Shown here: positions 25,019 to 35,355 of the stretch, one piece after another
How the letters are laid out: each line of letters starts with the position of its first letter
Position numbering within the stretch: position 1 is the stretch's first letter
Assembly: GCA_017165825.1 (NCBI GenBank)
Contig: CM029367.1
Coordinates: forward strand, 12,795,742 to 12,859,741
Length of the DNA: 64,000 nt
Reading direction: 5' to 3'
Origin: Hepsetus odoe
Taxonomy: Eukaryota; Chordata; Actinopteri; Characiformes; Hepsetidae
Position numbers and translations under genes: made by a program
Notes under the pieces: model-generated
Databases searched by the model: none
Told to the model about the DNA's origin: nothing
Seen by the model: the letters and a program-made list of their open reading frames with translations, nothing else

Positions 25019-27930
25019 GTGTAAGCTAGCAAGTTAAAATTACGTATGGTAACATTAAGGATAAATTAATGGGCCGTTTTATTATTCCCTTTCTCTAAAC
25101 TTGTAAAGTTAGATTTTGGTTAAATTTATTGTGCAGTTTTGGAAATTGACATGGTGTGTATGTGGGTATACAAAGTGACTACTTGAGTAATTTTGTTGGT
25201 TTATGCTCTAACTTGTGCGCAATAGTAGGTCGTGTAATTTGTATTTAAGTCAGAATTTTCAGAGCACCCCGTAACTCAAACAAAAGCTGTGTAGGATCAG
25301 GAAGTCTGCTTGGGCCCAGACGTCTTCTACACTGAGAATGGTGATGTGAGTGAATGACACAACCCAGACCACAGACTACTGGCAACCAATCTGTTTGGTG
25401 GAGAGAATGGAGATTGAGTTTCATTTTTTAAATAAAATGGCTCTTTAGAAATATTTTCAGGAAAATTATTCTGAAAGCGATCATTAACGTTATAGCGCTC
25501 ATTGTTGCACAACTTCAGCTAAATTAATATTTTAAAAGGTGCCATTAATAGACTTTGAAATGAGATTGGAATAGGAGGTTTTGACGCCTCAAAGAACAGC
25601 TCAGACAGAAATATCCACAAGACTCTTAAAAATAAACAGGTCAAAGTGGTTCTTGAGCGATCCCACTGATGAATTTCTGTCGGTTCCCTAAAGATGTTTT
25701 TGAGGAACTATTTTTTTAAAAGAATGCCATGGATGTTTCTACATTTTGCATAATTTAATCAGCAAGATGTAAACTAAGTCATTCAGAGTGATCTGATATG
25801 AAAAGGCTCTGTTCTAAAAAAAAACCTCCAGCTCTCTTTGTTTTTAGATCCTTTGGCAAAATATTTGGCTCAAAGCATATATTTTTATTCCATTTAAAGT
25901 GCAGAGGTGTACAAACAGGGTATTGTACAGTAAAAACAAAACAAAAAATAAAAAGAAATATTTTTTTTCCTTACGTACTGCTATTTTACTGTGATCAATG
26001 TGGCAGACAAAGTTATTTTGCACAGCAGACTTCTGTGCATTCTGTTTCCTGTCACCACCAATGTTAAGAAAGTCAAAAAGTTTCTTGACCGTGGACCATG
26101 TTGGATCAATCTACTCTGAATGACTTTAGGCCTTAGTGACTGAATTTTGCAAAAAATAATAAATAAAAAATGGATTGGTGGAGTTCTAGAACTGCACATC
26201 CAATTCAATCACTCCTTTTAAGAGTAAGAGCTTCACATACCCGGAGAGATCACACATCCTCTCTTGTGAAAAAGGAGAAAAGAGAGTGTATAATTTCCCC
26301 AGTTGCTGAACTCCAGTAATACATATGATTGCCTATGATGTATAATGCAAATCAGGCAACCTCAAATGGATTACTTTAATCATTGCTGATTCTGCAGCAG
26401 TCAGACCCTCTTTTCCACATGATTTCAGAATAATCTTGGGGAATATGTGTGCAGAGGGGATAGGGAGCCGCGAGGGAGCATCTATCCAATTTTCTGGCCC
26501 ACTAGCAGAGTGAAGTGATGCCGTGTGCAGATACAGTGACCTGAGCAGATCTTTTTAATAGACACTGCTGATTAGAAACAGCTGAATGCGGCCACAGCAC
26601 ACAGCCACGCATGCTGAGAGAGGAATTCCTTTTCGGCTCTTCTGCTTGTGTAGGTGTCGGTGTCATGGTGGGGCCAACTCAGCCTTACACAAACAGAAGC
26701 TTCCTAGGCAATTGGAATATTGGAAGTGAAGCAGGCTCACAGTTTAGCAGATCTTAAATTAAGAATGAAAGCCCAGCCTTCATCTTCACCTCAGTTTCTG
26801 TTAACAGGCACAATGAAATCAGACGGTTTGTGTTTACTGGCACAGTTCGTTCCTGTGCAACCACTAAACACGTTAGAATCATGCCAGTTCAACACCATTT
26901 CATCAGTGCACCTGCAAGAAAAACACATTCTTGACCACAATTACGACTGATCTGAACTAATCATTAAAAGCCATTAGGGGCTATAGAAAGGGTGCACATG
27001 TGCTCTGGACTAATAGTGTTTGCATTAACATCTACTTGCCAAAAAAACAAGGCCCTGCAGGACATGGCACCTCTACATTAAACCTGTCTGCACAGTGATG
27101 GAGAACTAAGCCTGGACCATTAGCACCTTGTGAGTAACTTCAAACTTACAGACCAATACCCAGACAGAATGAGAGAAAAACATACATTTTGCATGTACCT
27201 TGTACACCCAACATAAAACAGAAGGTAAAAAAAGAATAATATATACTGCATACGTTCAAGCAAATTTCAAGGCCATTTCAAGGCTGACATCCTGTTTGTT
27301 TATGAGCAGATATTGAATGTGGTCTTAGTAGAAAATTACAATGTTAATATGAAATGGTTCAAAAGGATTTTTAAGATGCATTACTGTGAATGTCCTTGTT
27401 TCAAAAGTACATTTGCTTTAGAGATACAAATCAAAGAGGAAGAGAGGTGGAAAACCTTGTGGTTAATCTTTTATTCAGGTTCAGATGGAAATGGAGTCCG
27501 TTTCTACCTTTACGCCCCATAAAACTTAAGGTCCTGCCCCCCTCCCCCTGCCTGCCCCTGGAGATGAACACTGAAAACACAGCTGTGGGTGAAGACACAC
27601 AGTGAGGCCACATTTCTTTACTTTCCACAGTTTCGAAGGACTCGTTTGGTATACAGAGTAACGTCAAACCAGAAGCCAACTTTTCTATTTTTAAGCAATT
27701 TTTAAGCCAACTGCAGATACTATAAATGAACTGACTTACCTCTGACCCCTACACCAGATGTGGCTGCATCTGTGCTGCATAAACCCTGCTGATCATAAAA
27801 TCTCAGCATGAATTCCTTCCTTCTGTACAAAATGTCATAGAAATTATGCTTATTCAGACAGACAGATGGACAGACACATGAATACATAAAAAGATAAACA
27901 GTCAGCCAGACATACAAACAGAAGATAAAT

Positions 27931-27964
27931 AGACAGACAGACAGACAGACAGACAGATAGACAA

Positions 27965-28013
<49 letters not shown>

Positions 28014-28046
28014 TAGATAGATAGATAGATAGATAGACAGATAGAC

Positions 28047-28092
<46 letters not shown>
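27931..28092 (+). repeat. (AGAC)n/(AGAT)n compound tetranucleotide array
   Basis: About 160 bp of AGAC units passing into AGAT units. The minus-strand SIYLSIYLS-type frame is a repeat artefact. Confidence 0.95.
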
Positions 28093-28162
28093 TTTTTGCT
28101 GGTTATAGGGACTGAAAGCCCTTTTTAATATATTCACTCATGTAGTGCTGTGGGGACGGGAC

Positions 28163-28503
28163 TACAGTGCTGTGCAAAAGTTTTGGAGAACTAAGCACAG
28201 ATCTTCTGTGGATGTAGGCTTCCTCACATCCTTCTGTCTCTTCATGTAATCCAGACACACTGGATGATGTTGAGATCAGGGCTCTGTGGGGGCCAGAAGA
28301 ACTGATGCTGGTTTGAAGGCAAAAGGTAGTAACACCAAATACTGATTTGATTTAGATTTTTCTTTTGTTCGCTCACTTTGCATTTTGTAAATTGCTAAAA
28401 TAAATAAATAAATAAATAAACAATCATTATTTATATTTCTGAAAGCATTCTTTGTTTCCAGCATTTCTTCCACACCTGCCTAAAACTTTTGCACAGTACT
28501 GTA
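28163..28503 (-). mobile_element. Second Tc1/mariner remnant, with TA target sites
   Basis: Ends are CAGTGCTGTGCAAAAGTTTT on the left and the complement CAGTACTGTGCAAAAGTTTT on the right, each next to TA. The minus strand encodes WPPQSPDLNIIQCVW, the region of the third catalytic residue of the DDE triad, where the usual E of NIIE is Q. It is related to the element at 21829-22352. Confidence 0.85.
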
Positions 28504-28820
28504 AAACAATGCCTAAAATATTTTTTGTATTTGCTACAAAATTCCTTCAGCTCTTAAGAGCTACTGATTCTGTAAACGTTGGTAAAGATGAATAGACAGC
28601 TGATAATAAATAAATGAATGAAATGTAAAAGGAGGGATATGAAACAGGGAGTGTGGGCATTTGCAGTATTTGTGTGATTCGGGTGCATGCACATTTATAC
28701 ATTTCGACATGAGGATGATGTCCCTGGTCAATCAGAGGCAGAGGAGTGCTGAACAGAGTCTGAATATTCAGCAAACACACCATCAGACACTGGATCCACA
28801 CACAGAGCACTGTGACTGTC
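28504..28820. other. Short noncoding stretch before the duplication
   Basis: AT-rich, with nothing recognisable. It ends exactly where the 2.9-kb duplicated block begins. Confidence 0.6.
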
Positions 28821-29322
28821 TGTAGTTCTACAACGCCTGTAATTCCGGAAAGTGTCGTTTAAGATACTGAAACAGCTCAACACCCCCTCGGGGCTGTGTG
28901 AGTGGCATGTCTTTTATCAGTGCCTCTGGCTGCAACGCGTTTTACAGTAATGAGCAGCCCCGCCCCGCCCCGCCGTCCCGGTGTGCTTAATGAATGCGGC
29001 TACCTGCGGAGTCTAATTAAGGCCTGCAGAGAGGCGCGCAGAAAGGGATTAACCCCCCGTTACAACAAGGTGGTTGGGGGACCCACAATCCTGCCCTCCG
29101 CCGGCTGAATTCACATGGAAACGTGGGCCTACATGTCAATGGCGACCGAGGTTTAAGGATACAGGTTTAACAACAGAGATCTCGCCTTTGCGCGCGGACC
29201 CCCTCCTCCCAGCGCTAATGAACTCCTTTAAACGGGATTAGTGGCTGGCAGGACCCCTGAGGCGGGACCACTGCGAACCAGCCCTCGAGCGAAGACCCTC
29301 TTTCAGAGGCTGGCACACACAC

Positions 29323-29450
29323 CAGCAGCCCGCAGAGTGCCGCACACACACCAGCAGCCCGCAGAGTGCCGCACACACACCAGCAGCCCGCAGAGTGCCG
29401 CACACACACACAGCGTCCCGCAGAGTCCCGCACACTCACAGCGTCCCGCT
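29323..29450 (+). repeat. 29-bp minisatellite (upstream copy)
   Basis: Unit CAGCAGCCCGCAGAGTGCCG plus a CA-rich spacer. Units begin at 29323, 29352 and 29381 (period 29), followed by degenerate units at about 29411 and 29439. It lies in a CpG-rich patch. The open frames seen here in several phases come from the repeat and are not genes. Confidence 0.85.
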
Positions 29451-31592
29451 ACAGGACGGCTGCGTCTACAGGATCTCTCACTCTGGCAGCTCAGCTGTGT
29501 TTGGGCCCCGTGCTCACACCTCGTCCCGCCTAATGAGCTTTTCTAAGAGCTGCTGATAACACTGACCTACAATGCAATTCTCATGCAGATCATCCCATTA
29601 ACCAAACTAACACTCCACACACACAAAATCCCTTTCACATAAAATATCTTCAAATCAAACTAAAAAAAGCATATTATTATTCTTGAATTTATTCACCACT
29701 AATTTACATCCCATATATTATTATTTATTTTATTGTTACGGTTATTATTGTCAATATTATTATTAGTAGTAGTAGAAGTAGAAGTAATAGTGTAGTTTTA
29801 TCTATTTACTTTTATGTACACTTTAGTGGTGGTGAATATTCTGGAAAATGGCCAATAAAATGGACTAAGATTTTGGATTCATCACTCTTCACCACCCTTT
29901 TCTGTTCCTTTTTCAGACAAATAATGACCAAGGCAGCTTTGTCTACTGTATGCTTATAATATAATATCATATCATATCATATAATATCATATGCCAGTCT
30001 TTCTATGTTCATAAACACTGGAAACTATGGTTTAAATGGCTTTGATTAATATCTGTACACTGATACTACAGTAACCTTTCTCTCCCTCTTTTTTGGAGTA
30101 ACTGTGCTGTTGTATATTTCGTTTCGTGAAACTGAACGAATCAAGTCCATTCGAGGTGCTATTTTTTCAGTGCATATTAAACACATCGGCGCTTTCAGTG
30201 CGTCCCAAACCCCGGGCTCTACACTGTCCCGTGGGCTGTAATGAGGGTCTGTGGAGCCTGCGGGCTGTCCTGCCCCCTGCAGCCTCATTACTCAGTGGAG
30301 CAGCACAGTGACCTGCTGTACTTCACCCCATCCATCACCCCTCACTCAGCTCACCGCAGCGCCGAGACCTGCTTCCATCATTAATGCCGGGCAAATGACT
30401 GCGGTTTACACGCATGCTCATTTGATAAAACAGCAGTATAAAGGTCGGAAAAGACCAGGAGCAGCAGGAGAACCTGGTTAAATCGGTCTCTTTTCTTTAT
30501 CTTTGCAACCTGTGCCCATCAGACAGACTCGTTTCGGCGCCTCGGGCCTCATTTGGCCGGAGTTACAGCCTAAGCCCGTAATGCCCTGATTTGATTATTT
30601 CTCCCTCTCTCCTGGTGTCTGCTTTTCATTTAGGCTTTTACTTCTCCGACCCCCGGGACATAATTATACACATTTTTCTTTCCTAAAGGCAGAAAAGCTA
30701 AGACCTTCAGCGCAGAGTGAACAGACGAGCAGACGGACTGGCAGCCTCGCAGTCTGCTCCTGCGGACAGACCCGTCCACACTCCGCACAGCCCGCACCCA
30801 CAGAACACACCAAGGGTGTCCCCCCGACCAAAACAAACTAATACAAACAAACAAATAACAGACCATATACAAAATACGCGGAATCTTAGTGTACAGTATA
30901 GGGTTTATAAATAAAGTGTGGAGTATCATTTGTAAAATACACACTTCAATATTCACTTGAATTCATTTATTTAAGTCGAGATTCTGGACAAATCACTTTT
31001 CATCCCCTTTTATAGAAACGAATATAGAGTTTAAATGTCGTGAACCTGAATAAATCCCTATTTGATCTCCTTTTTTTACCAAAAAAATATAAATTTGTTA
31101 AAGTCGTGGATCTTGATCAATCGCTCTTTAATCCTTTTTTTAGCACTGAATCGCTTTTTTAAAAAAACTTTTTTTAGCTGCAAACACTTTTTTTTCTCCC
31201 CGGCTACGCCTATCAGCGCAGGGCACGTTGGGTAATGTAGTTCATTAGGTGAGCGATCCCGGGCGAGTCTAGCGTCCTCCTGACGTCATGTCGGCTAGCA
31301 AGGGGTCAGCCCCCTCTCACCCGTATTCCGACTAAGCTCCGCCCAACTTCAATCCACAGGCCAATCCCAGCGTACGAATGCCTGGCTCGCCTCTCAGAAG
31401 GGGCGGGACAGGCGCGACTACGGGTGGGAAAGAAAAAAGACCGCAGCGGCGCGGAGCCGTTAGGAGCCGAGTGTCAGCGGCGATGCGCCGTTCAGACGGG
31501 GAGACTCCCCACAGCCCTCGGAGCAGCCATGAAGACACGGCCACAGTGAAGCGGAGAGGGACGCTTTTGTTTCTGCTCACTAGCACCCGGAG

Positions 31593-31711
31593 ATGAAGCG
31601 GCGGAGGGTCGTCGTGGCCGCCGGTTTGTGTCTGTCGTGTTTCCTCGGCACGCTGCTCAACCTGCTCTCCGCGCCCGCCTTCGAGCGCCAGCAGCCGCCG
31701 CCGCCGCCGCC
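31593..31711 (+). pseudogene. Truncated duplicate of pkdcc exon 1
   Basis: The same ATG and first 39 codons as real exon 1, with one codon difference in the proline/glutamine run (CCG instead of CAG). It is cut off by the N at 31712 and has no splice donor. It should not be counted as a second gene; it is almost certainly the end of an unmerged contig. Confidence 0.85.
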
Positions 31712-31712
31712 N
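31712..31712. other. Single N: contig join in the CCG repeat
   Basis: The only ambiguous base I noticed in the window. Sequence to its left stops in (CCG)n of exon 1. Sequence to its right restarts at the first base of the duplicated block. It marks a join or unsized gap, not a sequenced polymorphism. Confidence 0.9.
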
Positions 31713-32214
31713 TGTAGTTCTACAACGCCTGTAATTCCGGAAAGTGTCGTTTAAGATACTGAAACAGCTCAACACCCCCTCGGGGCTGTGTGAGTGGCAT
31801 GTCTTTTATCAGTGCCTCTGGCTGCAACGCGTTTTACAGTAATGAGCAGCCCCGCCCCGCCCCGCCGTCCCGGTGTGCTTAATGAATGCGGCTACCTGCG
31901 GAGTCTAATTAAGGCCTGCAGAGAGGCGCGCAGAAAGGGATTAACCCCCCGTTACAACAAGGTGGTTGGGGGACCCACAATCCTGCCCTCCGCCGGCTGA
32001 ATTCACATGGAAACGTGGGCCTACATGTCAATGGCGACCGAGGTTTAAGGATACAGGTTTAACAACAGAGATCTCGCCTTTGCGCGCGGACCCCCTCCTC
32101 CCAGCGCTAATGAACTCCTTTAAACGGGATTAGTGGCTGGCAGGACCCCTGAGGCGGGACCACTGCGAACCAGCCCTCGAGCGAAGACCCTCTTTCAGAG
32201 GCTGGCACACACAC

Positions 32215-32342
32215 CAGCAGCCCGCAGAGTGCCGCACACACACCAGCAGCCCGCAGAGTGCCGCACACACACCAGCAGCCCGCAGAGTGCCGCACACACA
32301 CACAGCGTCCCGCAGAGTCCCGCACACTCACAGCGTCCCGCT
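32215..32342 (+). repeat. 29-bp minisatellite (downstream copy)
   Basis: The same array as at 29323-29450, shifted by 2892, with the same number of units. Identical unit counts in a normally unstable minisatellite argue that the two blocks are the same locus assembled twice. Confidence 0.85.
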
Positions 32343-34114
32343 ACAGGACGGCTGCGTCTACAGGATCTCTCACTCTGGCAGCTCAGCTGTGTTTGGGCCC
32401 CGTGCTCACACCTCGTCCCGCCTAATGAGCTTTTCTAAGAGCTGCTGATAACACTGACCTACAATGCAATTCTCATGCAGATCATCCCATTAACCAAACT
32501 AACACTCCACACACACAAAATCCCTTTCACATAAAATATCTTCAAATCAAACTAAAAAAAGCATATTATTATTCTTGAATTTATTCACCACTAATTTACA
32601 TCCCATATATTATTATTTATTTTATTGTTACGGTTATTATTGTCAATATTATTATTAGTAGTAGTAGAAGTAGAAGTAATAGTGTAGTTTTATCTATTTA
32701 CTTTTATGTACACTTTAGTGGTGGTGAATATTCTGGAAAATGGCCAATAAAATGGACTAAGATTTTGGATTCATCACTCTTCACCACCCTTTTCTGTTCC
32801 TTTTTCAGACAAATAATGACCAAGGCAGCTTTGTCTACTGTATGCTTATAATATAATATCATATCATATCATATAATATCATATGCCAGTCTTTCTATGT
32901 TCATAAACACTGGAAACTATGGTTTAAATGGCTTTGATTAATATCTGTACACTGATACTACAGTAACCTTTCTCTCCCTCTTTTTTGGAGTAACTGTGCT
33001 GTTGTATATTTCGTTTCGTGAAACTGAACGAATCAAGTCCATTCGAGGTGCTATTTTTTCAGTGCATATTAAACACATCGGCGCTTTCAGTGCGTCCCAA
33101 ACCCCGGGCTCTACACTGTCCCGTGGGCTGTAATGAGGGTCTGTGGAGCCTGCGGGCTGTCCTGCCCCCTGCAGCCTCATTACTCAGTGGAGCAGCACAG
33201 TGACCTGCTGTACTTCACCCCATCCATCACCCCTCACTCAGCTCACCGCAGCGCCGAGACCTGCTTCCATCATTAATGCCGGGCAAATGACTGCAGTTTA
33301 CACGCATGCTCATTTGATAAAACAGCAGTATAAAGGTCGGAAAAGACCAGGAGCAGCAGGAGAACCTGGTTAAATCGGTCTCTTTTCTTTATCTTTGCAA
33401 CCTGTGCCCATCAGACAGACTCGTTTCGGCGCCTCGGGCCTCATTTGGCCGGAGTTACAGCCTAAGCCCGTAATGCCCTGATTTGATTATTTCTCCCTCT
33501 CTCCTGGTGTCTGCTTTTCATTTAGGCTTTTACTTCTCCGACCCCCGGGACATAATTATACACATTTTTCTTTCCTAAAGGCAGAAAAGCTAAGACCTTC
33601 AGCGCAGAGTGAACAGACGAGCAGACGGACTGGCAGCCTCGCAGTCTGCTCCTGCGGACAGACCCGTCCACACTCCGCACAGCCCGCACCCACAGAACAC
33701 ACCAAGGGTGTCCCCCCGACCAAAACAAACTAATACAAACAAACAAATAACAGACCATATACAAAATACGCGGAATCTTAGTGTACAGTATAGGGTTTAT
33801 AAATAAAGTGTGGAGTATCATTTGTAAAATACACACTTCAATATTCACTTGAATTCATTTATTTAAGTCGAGATTCTGGACAAATCACTTTTCATCCCCT
33901 TTTATAGAAACGAATATAGAGTTTAAATGTCGTGAACCTGAATAAATCCCTATTTGATCTCCTTTTTTTACCAAAAAAATATAAATTTGTTAAAGTCGTG
34001 GATCTTGATCAATCGCTCTTTAATCCTTTTTTTAGCACTGAATCGCTTTTTTAAAAAAACTTTTTTTAGCTGCAAACACTTTTTTTTCTCCCCGGCTACG
34101 CCTATCAGCGCAGG

Positions 34115-34133
34115 GCACGTTGGGTAATGTAGT
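34115..34133 (+). promoter_or_regulatory. ZNF143/SBS-like promoter motif
   Basis: The stretch ends TGGGTAATGTAGT, which resembles the reverse of the ACTACAATTCCCA core bound by ZNF143 at many vertebrate CpG promoters. The upstream half of the motif is degenerate. The duplicate copy lies at 31223-31241. Confidence 0.45.
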
Positions 34134-34172
34134 TCATTAGGTGAGCGATCCCGGGCGAGTCTAGCGTCCTCC

Positions 34173-34180
34173 TGACGTCA
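34173..34180. promoter_or_regulatory. CRE palindrome TGACGTCA
   Basis: A perfect 8-bp cAMP-response element (CREB/ATF family site) in the CpG-rich promoter, about 305 bp upstream of the pkdcc ATG. The duplicate copy has it at 31281-31288. Occupancy is an inference. Confidence 0.6.
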
Positions 34181-34374
34181 TGTCGGCTAGCAAGGGGTCA
34201 GCCCCCTCTCACCCGTATTCCGACTAAGCTCCGCCCAACTTCAATCCACAGGCCAATCCCAGCGTACGAATGCCTGGCTCGCCTCTCAGAAGGGGCGGGA
34301 CAGGCGCGACTACGGGTGGGAAAGAAAAAAGACCGCAGCGGCGCGGAGCCGTTAGGAGCCGAGTGTCAGCGGCG

Positions 34375-34488
34375 ATGCGCCGTTCAGACGGGGAGACTCC
34401 CCACAGCCCTCGGAGCAGCCATGAAGACACGGCCACAGTGAAGCGGAGAGGGACGCTTTTGTTTCTGCTCACTAGCACCCGGAGATGA
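34375..34488 (+). CDS. upstream ORF in pkdcc leader, 37 codons, stop overlaps main ATG
   Basis: ATG at 34375 (G at -3) opens a 37-codon frame reading MRRSDGETPHSPRSSHED and so on. It ends at TGA 34486-34488, so its stop overlaps the pkdcc start in an ATGA arrangement. The same frame is open further upstream to another ATG at 34270. If the transcript starts upstream of 34375, this uORF would force leaky scanning or termination-reinitiation at pkdcc. Whether it is transcribed depends on the unknown start site, and peptide conservation is unknown. Confidence 0.4.
   Translation: MRRSDGETPHSPRSSHEDTATVKRRGTLLFLLTSTRR
34421..34441 (+). CDS. short upstream ORF, 6 codons, in pkdcc leader
   Basis: ATG at 34421 opens MKTRPQ followed by TGA. 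It is in a different frame from the longer uORF and lies 44 bases before the main start codon. Such short uORFs commonly reduce translation of the main frame; whether this one does is inference. Confidence 0.35.
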   Translation: MKTRPQ

Positions 34489-35072
34489 AGCGGCGGAGGG
34501 TCGTCGTGGCCGCCGGTTTGTGTCTGTCGTGTTTCCTCGGCACGCTGCTCAACCTGCTCTCCGCGCCCGCCTTCGAGCGCCAGCAGCCGCAGCCGCCGCC
34601 GCCGCCGCCCGGGAGACCGCAGCCCCAGCCCGAGCCCAAGCCCGAGCCCATCACCCTCGCCAGCACCAGCGGCCGCGCGCCCCTCAGTTCCCTCCGCGCG
34701 CAGATCCGTGCGCGCCTGCGCGAGGCTCTCCGCTACGGGCCGCTGCCGGAGCGCAGCGCGCGGCCGCTGGAGCGCCGGCGGCTGATGGACCTGCGGGGCG
34801 CGCGGGCGGGGGGGCGGCTGGGCTGCGGCGGCGTGGACTCCGCCGCCGGGCGCGTGCGCTTCGTGGGCTCGGGCTACACCAAAGCCGTGTACCGCGCTGA
34901 GATCAACGGCAGCCTCGCCGTGGCCCTCAAAGCTGTGGACCTCGGCGGACACGACATGGAGGAGTGCGTGAGGCAGTACGGCTCCCCGGCAGACTGTTAC
35001 CGACTGGCCTCCGTCAAGCTGCTGAAGGAGATGGCGCTGATGGAGAGACTGCGGCACCCCAACATCCTCCAG
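34485..35072 (+). CDS. pkdcc: pkdcc exon 1 (residues 1-196)
   Basis: The exon encodes the signal peptide, the proline/glutamine-rich linker and the N-lobe up to the HPNILQ motif, and ends at a phase-0 GTAACG donor. The start ATG is chosen because the peptide opens MKRRRVVVAAG, matching the MRRRRAAVAAG opening of human PKDCC. The exon is very GC-rich. The proline run is coded by CCG/CAG repeats at 34581-34610, which is the place where the assembly breaks in the upstream copy. The Kozak context is moderate (G at -3, A at +4). The glycine loop, K149 and the likely helix-C glutamate in LLKEMALMERL (E182 or E187) lie here. Confidence 0.96.
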
Positions 35073-35298
35073 GTAACGCGGCTTCTTCTTCTGCAGCCAT
35101 TACTGAGGAGGACGCGGTGCAGCGTTACACACGCGCTATAGAGGCGTTATAACAGCATCGCCTGAACCCGTCACTCCGCTGGATCTGATTAGGATATATT
35201 AGAAACATATTAGAACCTTTACTAATTATACTGACCGTCTATTAGATTTATTTTTGCCCTTAACTTTAGAGTATTATATTAGAAATGCAAACATTACT

Positions 35299-35355
<57 letters not shown>

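Larger units (their letters stand above)
22353..28162. other. Noncoding stretch with CT/GT arrays and small retroposons
   Basis: Holds CA (22828-22860), CT-rich (22924-23160), GT (23443-23497), CT (23588-23633) and AGAC/AGAT (27931-28092) arrays, two small retroposons (24563-24690 and 24931-25018) and a coding-like stretch (23640-23942). 26330-26640 is repeat-free and might be a conserved element. About 24290-24410 resembles a common fish repeat but shows no defined ends. Confidence 0.55.
28821..31711 (+). repeat. Upstream copy of a 2.9-kb direct duplication (probable assembly artefact)
   Basis: This block matches 31713-34603 at a constant offset of 2892. I found only two substitutions: G at 30403 versus A at 33295, and C at 31699 versus A at 34591. 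It ends at a lone N (31712) inside the CCG repeat of exon 1, and the next base restarts the copy from its beginning. The block contains the pkdcc upstream region, promoter and the first 119 bases of exon 1. The pattern fits the ends of two overlapping contigs placed in tandem. A true recent tandem duplication is less likely. Confidence 0.9.
34080..34484 (+). promoter_or_regulatory. pkdcc: pkdcc CpG-rich, TATA-less core promoter and 5' leader
   Basis: CpG density jumps here and stays high through exon 1. No TATA box is visible. Recognisable sites in order: a ZNF143/SBS-like motif at 34115-34133 (core TGGGTAATGTAGT, 14 of 19 to my recollection of the consensus); a full CRE palindrome TGACGTCA at 34173-34180; an inverted GC box CCGCCC at 34231-34236; CCAAT at 34253-34257; and a GC box GGGGCGGG at 34292-34299. 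The order CRE, CCAAT, GC box within 200 bp of the start codon is a plausible dispersed vertebrate promoter. The transcription start is not defined by sequence alone. Confidence 0.7.
31713..34603 (+). repeat. Downstream copy of the 2.9-kb duplication, continuous with the real pkdcc gene
   Basis: The partner of 28821-31711. This copy runs without a break into full exon 1 and the rest of the gene, so it is the functional one. It carries a CpG-rich patch (about 31800-32430), a 29-bp minisatellite (about 32215-32342), an AT-rich middle and then the promoter. Confidence 0.9.

Noticed and set aside
27931..28092. Direct-repeat array resembling CRISPR
   Set aside because: It is an AGAC/AGAT microsatellite with no spacers, in a vertebrate genome.
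29241..29546. 101-codon frame, repeated at 32133-32438
   Set aside because: Produced by the 29-bp minisatellite whose period is not a multiple of three, and duplicated by the assembly; no family similarity.
31593..31711. A second pkdcc gene or alternative first exon
   Set aside because: It is the truncated end of the 2.9-kb duplicated block at the N, with no splice donor; best explained as an assembly artefact.
34224..35057. 277-codon open frame on the minus strand
   Set aside because: It is the antisense shadow of GC-rich pkdcc exon 1 and promoter; the + strand is the conserved coding strand.
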